A stretch of 64,000 bases of DNA. Source: Pirellulaceae bacterium (GTDB taxonomy: Bacteria; Planctomycetota; Planctomycetia; Pirellulales; Pirellulaceae). The notes under the pieces were generated by a model. That model was not told the origin of the DNA and ran no database searches. It was given only the letters and a program-made list of their open reading frames with translations. The first letter of the stretch is position 1. The number at the start of each line of letters is the position of its first letter. The stretch lies in NCBI GenBank assembly GCA_026004795.1, contig BPJV01000002.1, positions 434,001 to 498,000 on the forward strand. Direction: 5' to 3'. Shown here piece after piece: positions 35,420-44,542 of this stretch. Made by a program: the position numbers and the translations under genes.

Positions 35420-36289
35420 ATGGAAAATATCTTCAAGATCAAACAAGATATCTGCGATATCGGCCGGCGCATCTACAACAAAGGGTTTGCGGCCGCCAAT
35501 GATGGCAACATCACGGTACGCGTGGGGGAAAACGAGGTCCTGTGCACACCGACGATGCACTCCAAAGGTTTTCTCAGACCGGACGACATCTGCACCATCG
35601 ACATGGAGGGAAATCAAATCGCCGGGCGCAAGAAACGAAGCAGCGAAGCGCTGTTGCACCTGGAAATCTACCGGCAGCGCCCGGATGTCAAGTCGGTGGT
35701 GCACTGCCATCCCCCCCACGCCACCGCCTTTGCGGTGGCCCGCGAACCGATCCCACAATGTGTGCTTCCCGAGGTAGAAGTTTTCCTCGGCGACGTCCCC
35801 ATCACGCGCTACGAAACACCGGGAGGAAAGGCGTTTGCCGAAACCGTCATTCCCTTCGTCCACAAATCGAACGTCATCATTCTGGCCAATCATGGCACCG
35901 TCAGTTTCGGGGAGAACGTGGAGCGGGCCTACTGGTGGACGGAGATCTTGGATGCCTACTGTCGCATCCTCATGCTTTCCCGCCAACTGGGGCGGGTCAA
36001 TTACTTGGACTATGAAAAGAGCCGAGAGTTGTTGGAGCTGAAAAGCAAATGGGGCTTTAGCGACCCACGATTGAGTGAGGAATACAAGAATTGCGATATC
36101 TGTGCCAACGACATCTTCCGCGAAAGCTGGACAGAGTCAGGCGTGCAGCGCCAGGCGTTCGAGCCGCCGCCCCCGATGCGCCCGGTCAGGACCGAGGCGG
36201 GGGAGCAAGCAGCGCGTGCTGGCTCCTTGGATGAAGAGCGTCTCGTGCAAATGATTACCGACCAAGTGATGAAGCAGTTGGGAGCGTAA
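35420..36289 (+). CDS. Class II aldolase (fuculose/rhamnulose-phosphate type) with encapsulation-type tail
   Basis: 289 aa from ATG at 35420. Class II aldolase/adducin fold with zinc-binding histidines in VVHCHPPHATAF and LANHGTVSFG, and the catalytic-loop region RSSEALLHLE. The AANDGNITVRV segment binds the phosphate. It would split fuculose- or rhamnulose-1-phosphate to dihydroxyacetone phosphate and lactaldehyde. After the catalytic domain (about residue 235) a Pro-rich linker leads to a C-terminal amphipathic helix, DEERLVQMITDQVMKQLG, which looks like an encapsulation peptide. The sugar isomerase and kinase needed upstream are not in the window. Confidence 0.92.
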   Translation: MENIFKIKQDICDIGRRIYNKGFAAANDGNITVRVGENEVLCTPTMHSKGFLRPDDICTIDMEGNQIAGRKKRSSEALLHLEIYRQRPDVKSVVHCHPPHATAFAVAREPIPQCVLPEVEVFLGDVPITRYETPGGKAFAETVIPFVHKSNVIILANHGTVSFGENVERAYWWTEILDAYCRILMLSRQLGRVNYLDYEKSRELLELKSKWGFSDPRLSEEYKNCDICANDIFRESWTESGVQRQAFEPPPPMRPVRTEAGEQAARAGSLDEERLVQMITDQVMKQLGA

Positions 36290-36355
36290 GCGGCAGGCAA
36301 GGGCGCACGCGGGGGAGATAAAGCAGTTCGGTGGCAATACGTTTGGGGAAGGTGC

Positions 36356-37300
36356 ATGGCGATGAAGGTCAGTATCATTGGTGGTGGAGGTTTAGTTGGC
36401 TCTTGTGCTGGTTTTGCGCTGCAGTGCGGCGGTATTGCCCGCGAGATCGCGTTGATCGATGTGAATGCGGAACTGGCTGCAGGCCAGGCGCTCGATCTGT
36501 TGCACGGCACACCGAGCGTCGCCGATCAGAGGATCACCTCAGGATCCTACGAACACATCCCCAGCAGCGACATCGTCTGCATCACCGCGGGCCTGCGTCG
36601 CAAACCGGATGAGACGCGGCTCGATCTGATCAATCGCAACACCGATTTGTTTGTGCAGATCTGTCGTGATGTCCGAGCCGCCGGCTTGAAACCGTCGGCC
36701 AAGGTGCTGGTGGTGAGCAACCCGGTCGATATTCTTACCTACGTCGCCGCCCAGACGCTCGACCTGCCGACCAATCAGATTCTCGGGTTGGGGACACAGT
36801 TGGATACCATTCGCTTTTGCAGCCTGATTGCCGACCAAATCGGTGCTCCTCCGACGCAGGTTCGCGCGCTGATTTTGGGAGAGCACGGCGATAGCATGGT
36901 GCCTATCTGGTCCAGCGCGACGGTTGCGGGGTTGCCATTGGAGAAGCACCCCGGCTGGAACCACCAACTGGCCAATCAGATCTTCCAACGCACCAAGGGG
37001 TCGGGGGCCGAAGTGATTTCAAAGAAGGGTGGAGCGGGCTTCGCCGTGGGGATTGCTATCCGCGACGTCCTCGATGCGATCATGCTCGATCAGCGCCGCA
37101 TCTTGCCAGTCAGCTCCGTGCAAGACGGTTGTTACGGGATCCGTGACGTGGCGCTGTCGGTCCCCACCGTCGTTGGTGCGGAAGGGGTGTTGGATCGCCT
37201 GGAAATCGACTTGTGGCCGAAGGAGGTGCAAGGATTGCGCCGCAGCGCTGCCGCACTGCGGCCCACCCTGACCAGCGTGCTACAACGCATCGGATTGTAG
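36356..37300 (+). CDS. Malate/L-lactate dehydrogenase family oxidoreductase
   Basis: 314 aa. NAD-binding motif IIGGGGLVGSCAGF at the N-terminus, Asp of the adenosine pocket in ALIDVNAE, catalytic Arg in LGTQLDTIRF and catalytic His in ILGEHGDSMVP. The substrate-specificity loop reads AGLRRKPDETRLDL: the position that is Gln in L-lactate dehydrogenases is Arg82 here, as in malate dehydrogenases. In the locus it probably recycles NADH to NAD+ for the aldehyde dehydrogenase. The natural substrate (pyruvate, oxaloacetate or another 2-oxo acid, or lactaldehyde) cannot be settled. Last gene of the operon; about 65 bases after the aldolase. Confidence 0.88.
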   Translation: MAMKVSIIGGGGLVGSCAGFALQCGGIAREIALIDVNAELAAGQALDLLHGTPSVADQRITSGSYEHIPSSDIVCITAGLRRKPDETRLDLINRNTDLFVQICRDVRAAGLKPSAKVLVVSNPVDILTYVAAQTLDLPTNQILGLGTQLDTIRFCSLIADQIGAPPTQVRALILGEHGDSMVPIWSSATVAGLPLEKHPGWNHQLANQIFQRTKGSGAEVISKKGGAGFAVGIAIRDVLDAIMLDQRRILPVSSVQDGCYGIRDVALSVPTVVGAEGVLDRLEIDLWPKEVQGLRRSAAALRPTLTSVLQRIGL

Positions 37301-37386
37301 CGTCCATCGATCTGCCCTCTCCCAGGGCGAACCGCCCGATGCCTGATCACCACCGATCGCCCGCGGCATGGACGTCACGGGAGAGG

Positions 37387-37698
37387 CTAGATGTTGCTCT
37401 CCTCGGTCGACGGTTTGGCAGTGCGCCGTCGACGCTTGGTTTTCTTACTGGCCCATTCCTTGGACATCAGCTCGAACACCTCGGGGGATTCGTATCGCAC
37501 GATGTTCTTTCCCTCCGGGATCGGACCGATCAGTCCGCGAAAAACGGGCATCCCTCGCAACGCCAAATCGGCGCTGCTGTCATCGACTCCTATCTGCGTG
37601 TGCATTTTCAGGAGCGGTTCAGGGCTAGGGAAATCGCGAATGCGGAGCGTACCGTCCGCAGCTCGAGTGACGATGCGAAAGGTGTCTTTCTTGCTCAT
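37387..37698 (-). CDS. Hypothetical small basic protein
   Basis: 103 aa from ATG at 37698 with AGGAAAG five bases upstream; the open frame extends further upstream but without a ribosome binding site. Sequence starts MSKKDTFRIVTRAADGTLRI and ends in a strongly basic tail, SKKTKRRRRTAKPSTEE, which could bind nucleic acid. No known family recognised. It converges with the microcompartment operon (86-base gap) and is divergent to the ribbon-helix-helix gene. Confidence 0.68.
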   Translation of the reverse strand: MSKKDTFRIVTRAADGTLRIRDFPSPEPLLKMHTQIGVDDSSADLALRGMPVFRGLIGPIPEGKNIVRYESPEVFELMSKEWASKKTKRRRRTAKPSTEESNI

Positions 37699-38193
37699 GG
37701 GTACTTTCCTGGAATTGGGATGGTACTCGAAGGCGACGAGTGCGTAGGTGTAGATTCGACGCATTCGCGCGAGTGACACCAGAAATTGATCTCACGCCCA
37801 TACGCCTGGAAAAACTCGTACATCACCCCCGATGTTGGCAGTCCCCACTCACCGCCCCACCTGGCCACCCCTGACTGCCGGCGCTGGCTTCGGCAGCAAA
37901 ACAATTGCCATCTTTTTTTCCGCACCACCGCTTGGACACTTGGTATCTGAACACCCCACGCCTGCCTATTTTTTAGGCAGGCGCGACATGCCTGAGCCCT
38001 AAGCACCCGCTGCGCGCCGTTTAGGCAACCACGAAAATCCTGCCTAACTGCTAGCATTCCATGGGGTTGCGACAATGGCTTTGCTTGCGATCGGACAATG
38101 GGACAGCCATCGGCAATTGCTGTCGATGGGCTCAGTGGAGTTCCGGCGATAGAAACCTGTTGACCGATTACCAGTAAGCAAAAAGGGAATGTG
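37699..38193. promoter_or_regulatory. Divergent intergenic region with palindromes built on TGCCTA/TAGGCA
   Basis: 495 bases between the basic small protein (minus) and the ribbon-helix-helix gene (plus). It contains a perfect 10-bp hairpin, CGCCTGCCTA at 37959-37968 and TAGGCAGGCG at 37974-37983 around a TTTTT loop, and a second inverted pair, TTAGGCA at 38021-38027 with TGCCTAA at 38041-38047. The same core therefore occurs four times within 90 bases, a pattern typical of operator arrays. No gene seen. Confidence 0.6.
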
Positions 38194-38982
38194 ATGGAGT
38201 ACGGATCTGCTTTTCGAGTTCAGGGGCACGGGGCAGAGCGGCCAGACCAAGGCGACCAACGGCGTGGGGACGCGGCGCCAGCACCCACGGCCAGTAAGCC
38301 ACTAATGGCGTCCGGCGACCAAGCGGAAACGGCGCAGTCGTCGCCGTCAGATGCGGCGATCGCCACGTCCCCGGTCGGTGGAGCGACCACTGCGCCGGGC
38401 GACGATGAGGCCAACCGCAGCAAGCTGGCAGTCGAGCTGGAGCAGTTCAATCGTTTGGCTGCGCAGATGCGTCGCGACTTGGCCCCCAAGGCGTCGTATC
38501 AGGATCGCTGCCTGCAGGCATTCGACATTGCCAACGATCTGTTCGGTCACGCCCCGACATGGGTATGCTTTTATCGGGAGCTGATGGGGACCGACGGATT
38601 CATCCGCCGTTTATTCCCGGACGACAACGAGTTCGGCAGCTTCCTGCGTTCCGACCAATACCATCAGATTCAACTGATGCTCACCGCCCTTCGCGGACGC
38701 GACTTGCCGGAGAATGACCCCCATGATCCGCAGCGGATGATCACCGTCCGACTGCCCAAGAGTCTTCACGAAGCGATGTGCGAAGAGGCGGAGCGACTGA
38801 ACATCTCCGTAAATCGGCTGTGCATCACGCGCATGCTTCAATTGCTCGACCCGAAGATGGTTCCGAAGAACACGTCCAAGCCGCGCGGTCGCAAGCCGCG
38901 CAAACGGACCGGCCGCAGTGGGACGACGACGGCGGCGGAAGCACCGGCCTCTGCACCGACCGGCTCGACGCCTCGGCAGTAA
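38194..38982 (+). CDS. Protein with C-terminal ribbon-helix-helix domain
   Basis: 262 aa from ATG at 38194 (a GTG directly before it is in frame); AAAAGGG upstream. Residues 1-75 are low-complexity Ala/Pro/Thr. A helical middle part (LEQFNRLAAQMRRDL, FGHAPTWVCFYRELMG) is of unknown family. Residues about 187-222 match the Arc/CopG/HicB ribbon-helix-helix fold: RMITVRLPKSLHEAMCEEAERLNISVNRL (shortened). A basic, AT-hook-like tail KPRGRKPRKRTGR follows. Probable DNA-binding regulator; the palindromes just upstream are candidate targets. No toxin partner gene is visible, so it does not look like an ordinary antitoxin. Confidence 0.72.
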   Translation: MEYGSAFRVQGHGAERPDQGDQRRGDAAPAPTASKPLMASGDQAETAQSSPSDAAIATSPVGGATTAPGDDEANRSKLAVELEQFNRLAAQMRRDLAPKASYQDRCLQAFDIANDLFGHAPTWVCFYRELMGTDGFIRRLFPDDNEFGSFLRSDQYHQIQLMLTALRGRDLPENDPHDPQRMITVRLPKSLHEAMCEEAERLNISVNRLCITRMLQLLDPKMVPKNTSKPRGRKPRKRTGRSGTTTAAEAPASAPTGSTPRQ

Positions 38983-39002
38983 ATCCTACCGGCAGAACGG
39001 GA

Positions 39003-39755
39003 TCACCCTTCTTCCTGGAGCATTTCCTGCGGCCGGATGCCGGTCTGCGACCGAACTAGACCGGACTCCAGCGCGTGCAGAAATGCTCGGGAAGGCAGGA
39101 TGCTGTGCGCGTTGCACCGCGGAAACGTGGCGTCGTCGGGAGCTGGGCAGTTGAGGAACTCGGCCAACCGGCGATAGCCGCACTCATCGAGCATCTCCGT
39201 ACTCTGGAACGTGAGCAGATCAGACGCTCGCTGGGAAAAATACGCGTCAACACGCTGTTGGTACTCGAGGTAGGCCTGCCGATACCGCTCCGCATCGAAT
39301 TCGGCATCACCGAAGGTCAAGCGGCGAAACCCGCGCATGGCTTGCATGAACGCCCGATCTTCAGGTGACGCAGCGTGGCCTTCTTTAATCAACTGCAATC
39401 CTACGAATTGCCGCTCCACCGATTGCAGCCAACGCTGCACACTGTCATCTCGCCGCACGTTGATGAAAAGACTGCCCGGGTACTCGCGATCCAGCTTCTC
39501 CAGCACTTGCCAGCTACAGGCCGGATAGTCGGCCAGACCACGACAGTGCTCTAGCAAGGGCAATCGATAATCGCCACGTTCGATACGGCGGTACATGTCG
39601 ATCAACCGCGCGGCATGGTGATGGTCAACCGACGCTTCACCGAAGAGCTTTCCCAGGTGCGCCGTGGGAACACCGAGCATTCCCAATGCTTGCCACATCG
39701 ATACCGTGGCACAGCGTGGTAAAGCGATGACGAAGATTTTATTGAACTTGCGCAT
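39003..39755 (-). CDS. Sulfotransferase-like protein
   Basis: 250 aa. N-terminal KIFVIALPRCATVSMWQAL is a 5'-phosphosulfate-binding loop like that of PAPS-dependent sulfotransferases, and LFINVRRDDSVQRWLQSV resembles the 3'-phosphate-binding segment. A helical C-terminal part ends near LNCPAPDDATFPRCN. This is the P-loop-like sulfotransferase family (Sulfotransfer_4-type by pattern). The acceptor is unknown; a polysaccharide or lipid are possible. It converges with the ribbon-helix-helix gene, the two ends 20 bases apart. Confidence 0.78.
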   Translation of the reverse strand: MRKFNKIFVIALPRCATVSMWQALGMLGVPTAHLGKLFGEASVDHHHAARLIDMYRRIERGDYRLPLLEHCRGLADYPACSWQVLEKLDREYPGSLFINVRRDDSVQRWLQSVERQFVGLQLIKEGHAASPEDRAFMQAMRGFRRLTFGDAEFDAERYRQAYLEYQQRVDAYFSQRASDLLTFQSTEMLDECGYRRLAEFLNCPAPDDATFPRCNAHSILPSRAFLHALESGLVRSQTGIRPQEMLQEEG

Positions 39756-40078
39756 GCAAATCGGTGGGCATCTTGTTGAAAAGTAGCCATGATGGCACCC
39801 CGCCGTGGGGAACTACTGCACACGGCACCATGATCCCTTATCTCCATCGTTTATCTCTGGCAGGCCAGCGGTGGCGGCTACAAACTGGATTGCGGTGCAT
39901 CCGTTGAACGACCAGCCCCTCTACTCGTAAGCCGCCGGACGATGATGCTATCGTACCGCACCCGCAGGGGCGGTTGAAGCAGGCTGTCGCCGGCGCCTAC
40001 AATTGAGAGCAGCGCCTGCACGAACAAGCGTCAAGTCCGCAACACTTCTTTGTTCTCATCCGATGTTGAGGTGAACCA
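39756..40078. other. Divergent intergenic region
   Basis: 323 bases between the sulfotransferase-like gene and the aldehyde dehydrogenase gene. It holds one inverted copy of the GCGGTACGATA motif (39949-39959) and a GAGGTGA ribosome binding site before 40079. No gene seen. Confidence 0.5.
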
Positions 40079-41566
40079 ATGGCAACAGCGACCCCCAAAG
40101 CAATTCAACCACCCCCCGTGCGTCACACGGAATGTTTCATCGATGGTAAATGGCTACCGGCAGCCAGTGGCAAGACGTTCCCCACGATCAACCCGGCCAC
40201 CGAGGAGGTGATCGCGGAAGTGGCCGAAGGAGACGCCGAAGATATCAACCTGGCCGTGGAAGCAGCGCGGCGTGCGTTCGAGTCGGGGCCATGGAGCCGC
40301 ATGGATGCCCGTGACCGTGGTCGGCTGCTGAATCGCTTGGCCGATTTGATCGAACAGGAGATCGACGAACTGGCCGCTTTGGAAAGCTTGGATAACGGCA
40401 AGCCGATTCGTGACGCGCGCCATGCCGATCTGCCCCTGGTGATCGATTGTTTGCGCTATTACGCCGGCTTTGCCGACAAGATTCATGGTAACACGATCCC
40501 GGTGCGTGGAAACTATTTCACCTACACGCGGCGGGAGCCGGTGGGAGTCGCCGGACAGATCATTCCGTGGAACTTCCCCATGTTGATGGTCGCCTGGAAA
40601 TGGGGACCAGCATTGGCCGCCGGCTGCACCATCGTCATGAAACCGGCCGAGCAGACTCCGTTGACATGCCTGCGGATGGCTCAGTTGGCACAAGATGCCG
40701 GGTTTCCCGACGGGGTGATCAATGTCGTACCTGGATATGGTCCGACAGCCGGTGCCGCACTGGTTCGTCATCCGGGCGTCGACAAGATCGCCTTCACCGG
40801 GGAACATCGCACGGCACAAATCATCATGCGAGAAGCGGCCGACACGCTCAAGCGATTGACGTTCGAGTTGGGCGGAAAGAGCCCCAATGTCATATTGGCG
40901 GATGCCGACTTGGATGCGGCCGCGGCAGGAACGCATTTCGGTTTGTTTTTCAACCAAGGGCAATGTTGCTGTGCCGGCAGCCGCGTGTTCGTCGAAGAGC
41001 GCGTGCACGACGAGTTTGTTGAGCGGTTGAAGGACTTGGCGGTCAAACGACGGCTCGGCCATCCCCTCGACCCCGAAACCGAACAAGGCCCGCAGGTCGA
41101 TCAGGCCCAGTTCGAAAAGATCATGTCTTACATCGAAAAGGGGAATGAGGAAGGAGCCAAGTGCATCGTGGGGGGCAAACGGTTCGGCGAGAAAGGATAC
41201 TATGTCGAACCGACCATTTTCGATGAGGTGAGCGATGACATGTCGATCGCGCAAGACGAAATCTTCGGTCCGGTGATGAGCGTGCTGAAGTTCCGGGACT
41301 GGGATGAGTTGATCGACCGCGCGAACAAGACCTTCTATGGCTTGGCGGCCGCCGTATGGACGCGGGACGTGGCCAAAGCTCATGATTTCGCCCGCCGCGT
41401 GCGAGCTGGTACGATCTGGGTCAACTGTTACGATGTGTTCGACGCAGCCGCTCCGTTCGGCGGCTTCAAAATGTCGGGTCAAGGACGCGAGCTTGGTGAG
41501 GAAGGTCTGCGCGCCTATACCGAGACGAAGACGGTGACGATCAGTCTCGATCAACCGCGGCGTTAA
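40079..41566 (+). CDS. NAD(P)-dependent aldehyde dehydrogenase
   Basis: 495 aa, full-length non-acylating [31 protein letters not shown] (shortened) is the coenzyme-binding region, the general base Glu is in [12 protein letters not shown] and the nucleophile Cys in [13 protein letters not shown]. The loop that is usually FTGSTEVG reads FTGEHRTAQ, so the Ser that contacts the coenzyme is replaced by Glu. ATG at 40079 has a good GAGGTGA. Broad-specificity aldehyde oxidation is likely; no pathway is implied by the neighbours, and it is distinct from the acylating enzyme in the microcompartment operon. Confidence 0.92.
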   Translation: MATATPKAIQPPPVRHTECFIDGKWLPAASGKTFPTINPATEEVIAEVAEGDAEDINLAVEAARRAFESGPWSRMDARDRGRLLNRLADLIEQEIDELAALESLDNGKPIRDARHADLPLVIDCLRYYAGFADKIHGNTIPVRGNYFTYTRREPVGVAGQIIPWNFPMLMVAWKWGPALAAGCTIVMKPAEQTPLTCLRMAQLAQDAGFPDGVINVVPGYGPTAGAALVRHPGVDKIAFTGEHRTAQIIMREAADTLKRLTFELGGKSPNVILADADLDAAAAGTHFGLFFNQGQCCCAGSRVFVEERVHDEFVERLKDLAVKRRLGHPLDPETEQGPQVDQAQFEKIMSYIEKGNEEGAKCIVGGKRFGEKGYYVEPTIFDEVSDDMSIAQDEIFGPVMSVLKFRDWDELIDRANKTFYGLAAAVWTRDVAKAHDFARRVRAGTIWVNCYDVFDAAAPFGGFKMSGQGRELGEEGLRAYTETKTVTISLDQPRR

Positions 41567-41615
41567 ATCCTTGTCCACCTTCTCGCCATCACTCAGGCAA
41601 TTGGGGACATGCAGC

Positions 41616-42923
41616 ATGCCGAATCGAGCGTGTGACGCCAGCGGTCTGGCCACCGGAGTACGCCGATCCTGCCCTCGCCGCGGCATTCAGGGCGGGGGGA
41701 GGCGATCGCGTGGGATGGGGACGATCCTGGCAATGGTACTCGGAGTAGCGGTCTGGTGTTGGAACTCCCTCGGTGTAGGCCAAGAGCACGACCGCCCGCA
41801 GGCAGCGCCCGCTGGAACTGCCGCCGCGCTGCCCGCATCCCCATCGCAGCTCCATGCCGATCCCCTCTTACAGCCGGAGGAAATTGCCCGCGCAGTGCAA
41901 ACCCATGAGCGGGCTGTGCTCATCAAGAGCGGGTGGATTCGCGATCCGTATATTACCTTGGGCCCGGATGGACTGTACTACTTGACCGGCACGCAGCCGA
42001 ACGCGGGAGATCCTCGCGAGGCCACGGATCCCTACAACATTGGTTTGGGGGCGGATAGTATCGTGGGGGAACAGGTGCGTGTCTACCGCAGCCCCGATCT
42101 GATTCACTGGGAAACTATCGGGACGGTCTTCACGGTCGACGATACCTACGTGGCGCAGCAAGGAAAGAAGATCAAGCGGCGTCTCATCTGGGCTCCCGAG
42201 GTGCACTGGGTTGCCGAGCATGGGTGTTGGGCACTGGTCCACTGTCCGCAATCGCATTCCAGCTTGGCGTTCTCCGACGGCGCCGAGCTGCGCGGCCCCT
42301 GGCGGCATCCCATGGAGGGGCGACTGGGGCATCGCCACGATCCATCGTTGTTCCGTGACGATGACGGTACTTGGTACCTGTTGTGGGGCAACACCTGGAT
42401 CGCTCCATTGCTGTCGGACTTCCGTGATTATGCGGCGGATCCCGTAAGAATCGATCCGGCCGGTTCACGCCCTGGGCCAGACGGCAAACCGTTGCGCCAG
42501 ATCGGTCATGAAGGGGCGACGATGCTTAAGATTGGCCAGAAGTATGTGCATGTCGGTACCGCTTGGTCGACCGATCGCATGCGCAAGGGATCGTATAACC
42601 TCTACTATTGCACGGCCGATCGCATTACGGGACCGTATGGCCCGCGACGATTCCTTGGTCGGTTTCTGGGGCACGGTACCCCGTTTCGTGACAAACAGGG
42701 GAGGTGGTGGTGCACTGCCTTTTTCAATGCCAACGTTCCACCGTTGCCTCGTGAGGGCATTGAGTCGCGTGATTTGAGCGAGGAAGCGCAAACCATCAAT
42801 CCCCAAGGGGTAACCATCGTTCCGCTGGAAGTTCGCATTCTTTCCGATGGCGAGGTGAGCATTCGTCCCAAGGATCCCGCTTACGCGACACCGGGGCCGG
42901 ACGAGGCGCAGCCGTTCGATTAG
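41616..42923 (+). CDS. Secreted GH43-like glycosidase
   Basis: 435 aa from ATG at 41616; the open frame begins at a TTG at 41571, and ATG at 41715 is an alternative close to the signal sequence (MGTILAMVLGVAVWCWNSLG). Five-bladed beta-propeller signatures of family 43/117-like glycosidases: SGWIRDPYITLGPDGLYYLTGT with the catalytic-type Asp, IWAPEVHWVAEHGCWALVH and RHDPSLFRDDDGTWYLLWGN. Exported enzyme acting on a plant- or algal-type polysaccharide, precise substrate unknown. Directly follows the aldehyde dehydrogenase gene on the same strand (50 bases). Confidence 0.84.
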   Translation: MPNRACDASGLATGVRRSCPRRGIQGGGRRSRGMGTILAMVLGVAVWCWNSLGVGQEHDRPQAAPAGTAAALPASPSQLHADPLLQPEEIARAVQTHERAVLIKSGWIRDPYITLGPDGLYYLTGTQPNAGDPREATDPYNIGLGADSIVGEQVRVYRSPDLIHWETIGTVFTVDDTYVAQQGKKIKRRLIWAPEVHWVAEHGCWALVHCPQSHSSLAFSDGAELRGPWRHPMEGRLGHRHDPSLFRDDDGTWYLLWGNTWIAPLLSDFRDYAADPVRIDPAGSRPGPDGKPLRQIGHEGATMLKIGQKYVHVGTAWSTDRMRKGSYNLYYCTADRITGPYGPRRFLGRFLGHGTPFRDKQGRWWCTAFFNANVPPLPREGIESRDLSEEAQTINPQGVTIVPLEVRILSDGEVSIRPKDPAYATPGPDEAQPFD

Positions 42924-43098
42924 GCTGCTGCCCCCGTTCCCCTCTCGGACTCCTTGGTGTTCACCGGGGGGGACCAACCACCACTTTCACGAACGCCGAA
43001 CCGTGCCAGGACTCTGGTAGCCGATCTGGCGCTCGGGGCGCGAAGGCATTACCCAAGAACACGATGTCCCGCGCGCAGCAAATTGCGGTTGTTCCCTG

Positions 43099-44508
43099 CT
43101 ACGCGATCAACTCGCGGATCACCTGCCCACCGAATTGGCTCAGCTGCTTGAAACGACCGGCGTGGAAGTAGGTGAGCTTGTTGTCGTCCAGCCCGAGCAG
43201 GTGCAGCAAAGTGACATGCAGGTCCCGAATGGGATGGACGCACTCGACCGCCGTGGCTCCAATTTCATCGGTGGCCCCCACAATGGCACCTTTCTTTACG
43301 CCACCGCCGGCCAACAGCATGGTCATCGCGTCGGCATTGTGTCCTCGGCCCAACGAATAGACACCACCGCGTCGGTTGTTATCTGGCGTCCTGCCGAATT
43401 CACCTGTCCAGATGACCAATGTTTCCTCGAGCATCCCTCGAGCTTTGAGGTCACGAATTAGTGCGGCCATCGGCTTGTCGACGCTCTTGATGCGCGCCGA
43501 ATGGCCGCGTTGGAGGAAATCATGGCTGTCCCAACCACCGCTGAAGATCTGGACGAACCGCACGCCGTTTTCCACCAGACGTCGCGCCATGAGGCACTGA
43601 CGGCCGAACGCTTGGGTATCGGGATCGTTCAACCCATACATCTCATGGATGTAGGCGGGTTCTTGGTTCAGATTGAGAACGCCCGGCACGGACATTTGCA
43701 TCCGAAACGCCAGTTCATAGTTCGCCATACGAGCGGCCAGATCGTCGTGCTCGGGATGGCGCAGACGATGCTGTTCGTTCAATGCGTTCAGTTCATCTAG
43801 GAAGCGTCGTTGATGCTCGCGCGTTCGATAGCGGGGAGGTTGTAGGTCCAGAATCGGGCTCCCCTCCGGTCGCAAACGCGTCCCTTGATAATAAGCGGGG
43901 AGGAAGCCATTGCTCCAATTCGCCGGGCCACCTTGGGGCAATGCCAGTTCCGTCATCACGACAAACCCGGGGAGATCCTGGTTTTCCGTCCCCAGACCGT
44001 AGGTGACCCACGAACCGACGGCCGGGTCGCCACCGAGACGGCTACCGGTATTCATATGAAACAAGGCTTCCGGATGGTTCAACGACTCCGCAGTGCAGCC
44101 ACGGAAATTGCACCATTCATCCGCCACATCGGGATGGGCAAGGTGTTGCCATTGGTCGCACATGTCCAACCCTGACTGACCGACCTGGCGAAACTTGAAA
44201 GGACTGCCGACGAAGAACTTGAAGCCTGTCTCCAGTCCCCGCGTCAACTTCGATTCGGTTTTGTGCAAGCGATTGAGCTGGGGTTTCGGGTCGAACGTAT
44301 CCATGTGGCTGGGCCCGCCTTCCATGAACAACATGATCACCGCCTTAGCCTTGGGTGGGTGCATCGGTTTCTTCGGTGCAAATGGGTTCGCTGCCCGATC
44401 CGAGGCGCGGGATTGTTCCTGGCGGAGCAGCGCAGTGAGCGCTACAGCTCCCAAGCTGGACCCCAGACCGTACAAAAAGTTACGTCGACCTAGCAGGTTT
44501 GTATTCAT
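43099..44508 (-). CDS. DUF1501 family exported protein
   Basis: 469 aa from ATG at 44508 with AGGAGC seven bases upstream; extra in-frame codons upstream overlap the previous gene. Twin-arginine signal GRRNFLYGLGSSLGAVAL. DUF1501 pattern: AVIMLFMEGGPSHMDTFDPKP, SFGPSSWVTYGLG-like SWVTYGLGTENQDLPGFVVM, VIWTGEFGRTPDNN and GRGHNADAMTMLLAGGG. The fold is of the alkaline phosphatase/sulfatase superfamily, but catalytic function is unknown. It is encoded 34 bases after the DUF1549/DUF1553 protein, the usual planctomycete pairing, and belongs to a four-gene operon starting with an ECF sigma factor. Confidence 0.93.
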   Translation of the reverse strand: MNTNLLGRRNFLYGLGSSLGAVALTALLRQEQSRASDRAANPFAPKKPMHPPKAKAVIMLFMEGGPSHMDTFDPKPQLNRLHKTESKLTRGLETGFKFFVGSPFKFRQVGQSGLDMCDQWQHLAHPDVADEWCNFRGCTAESLNHPEALFHMNTGSRLGGDPAVGSWVTYGLGTENQDLPGFVVMTELALPQGGPANWSNGFLPAYYQGTRLRPEGSPILDLQPPRYRTREHQRRFLDELNALNEQHRLRHPEHDDLAARMANYELAFRMQMSVPGVLNLNQEPAYIHEMYGLNDPDTQAFGRQCLMARRLVENGVRFVQIFSGGWDSHDFLQRGHSARIKSVDKPMAALIRDLKARGMLEETLVIWTGEFGRTPDNNRRGGVYSLGRGHNADAMTMLLAGGGVKKGAIVGATDEIGATAVECVHPIRDLHVTLLHLLGLDDNKLTYFHAGRFKQLSQFGGQVIRELIA

Positions 44509-44542
44509 GTTGTTTGCTCCTGAACGAGATTTTGCGAGACGC

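Noticed and set aside
40154-41686. Minus-strand open frame of 510 codons
   Set aside because: Opposite the aldehyde dehydrogenase gene, which is clearly the real one.
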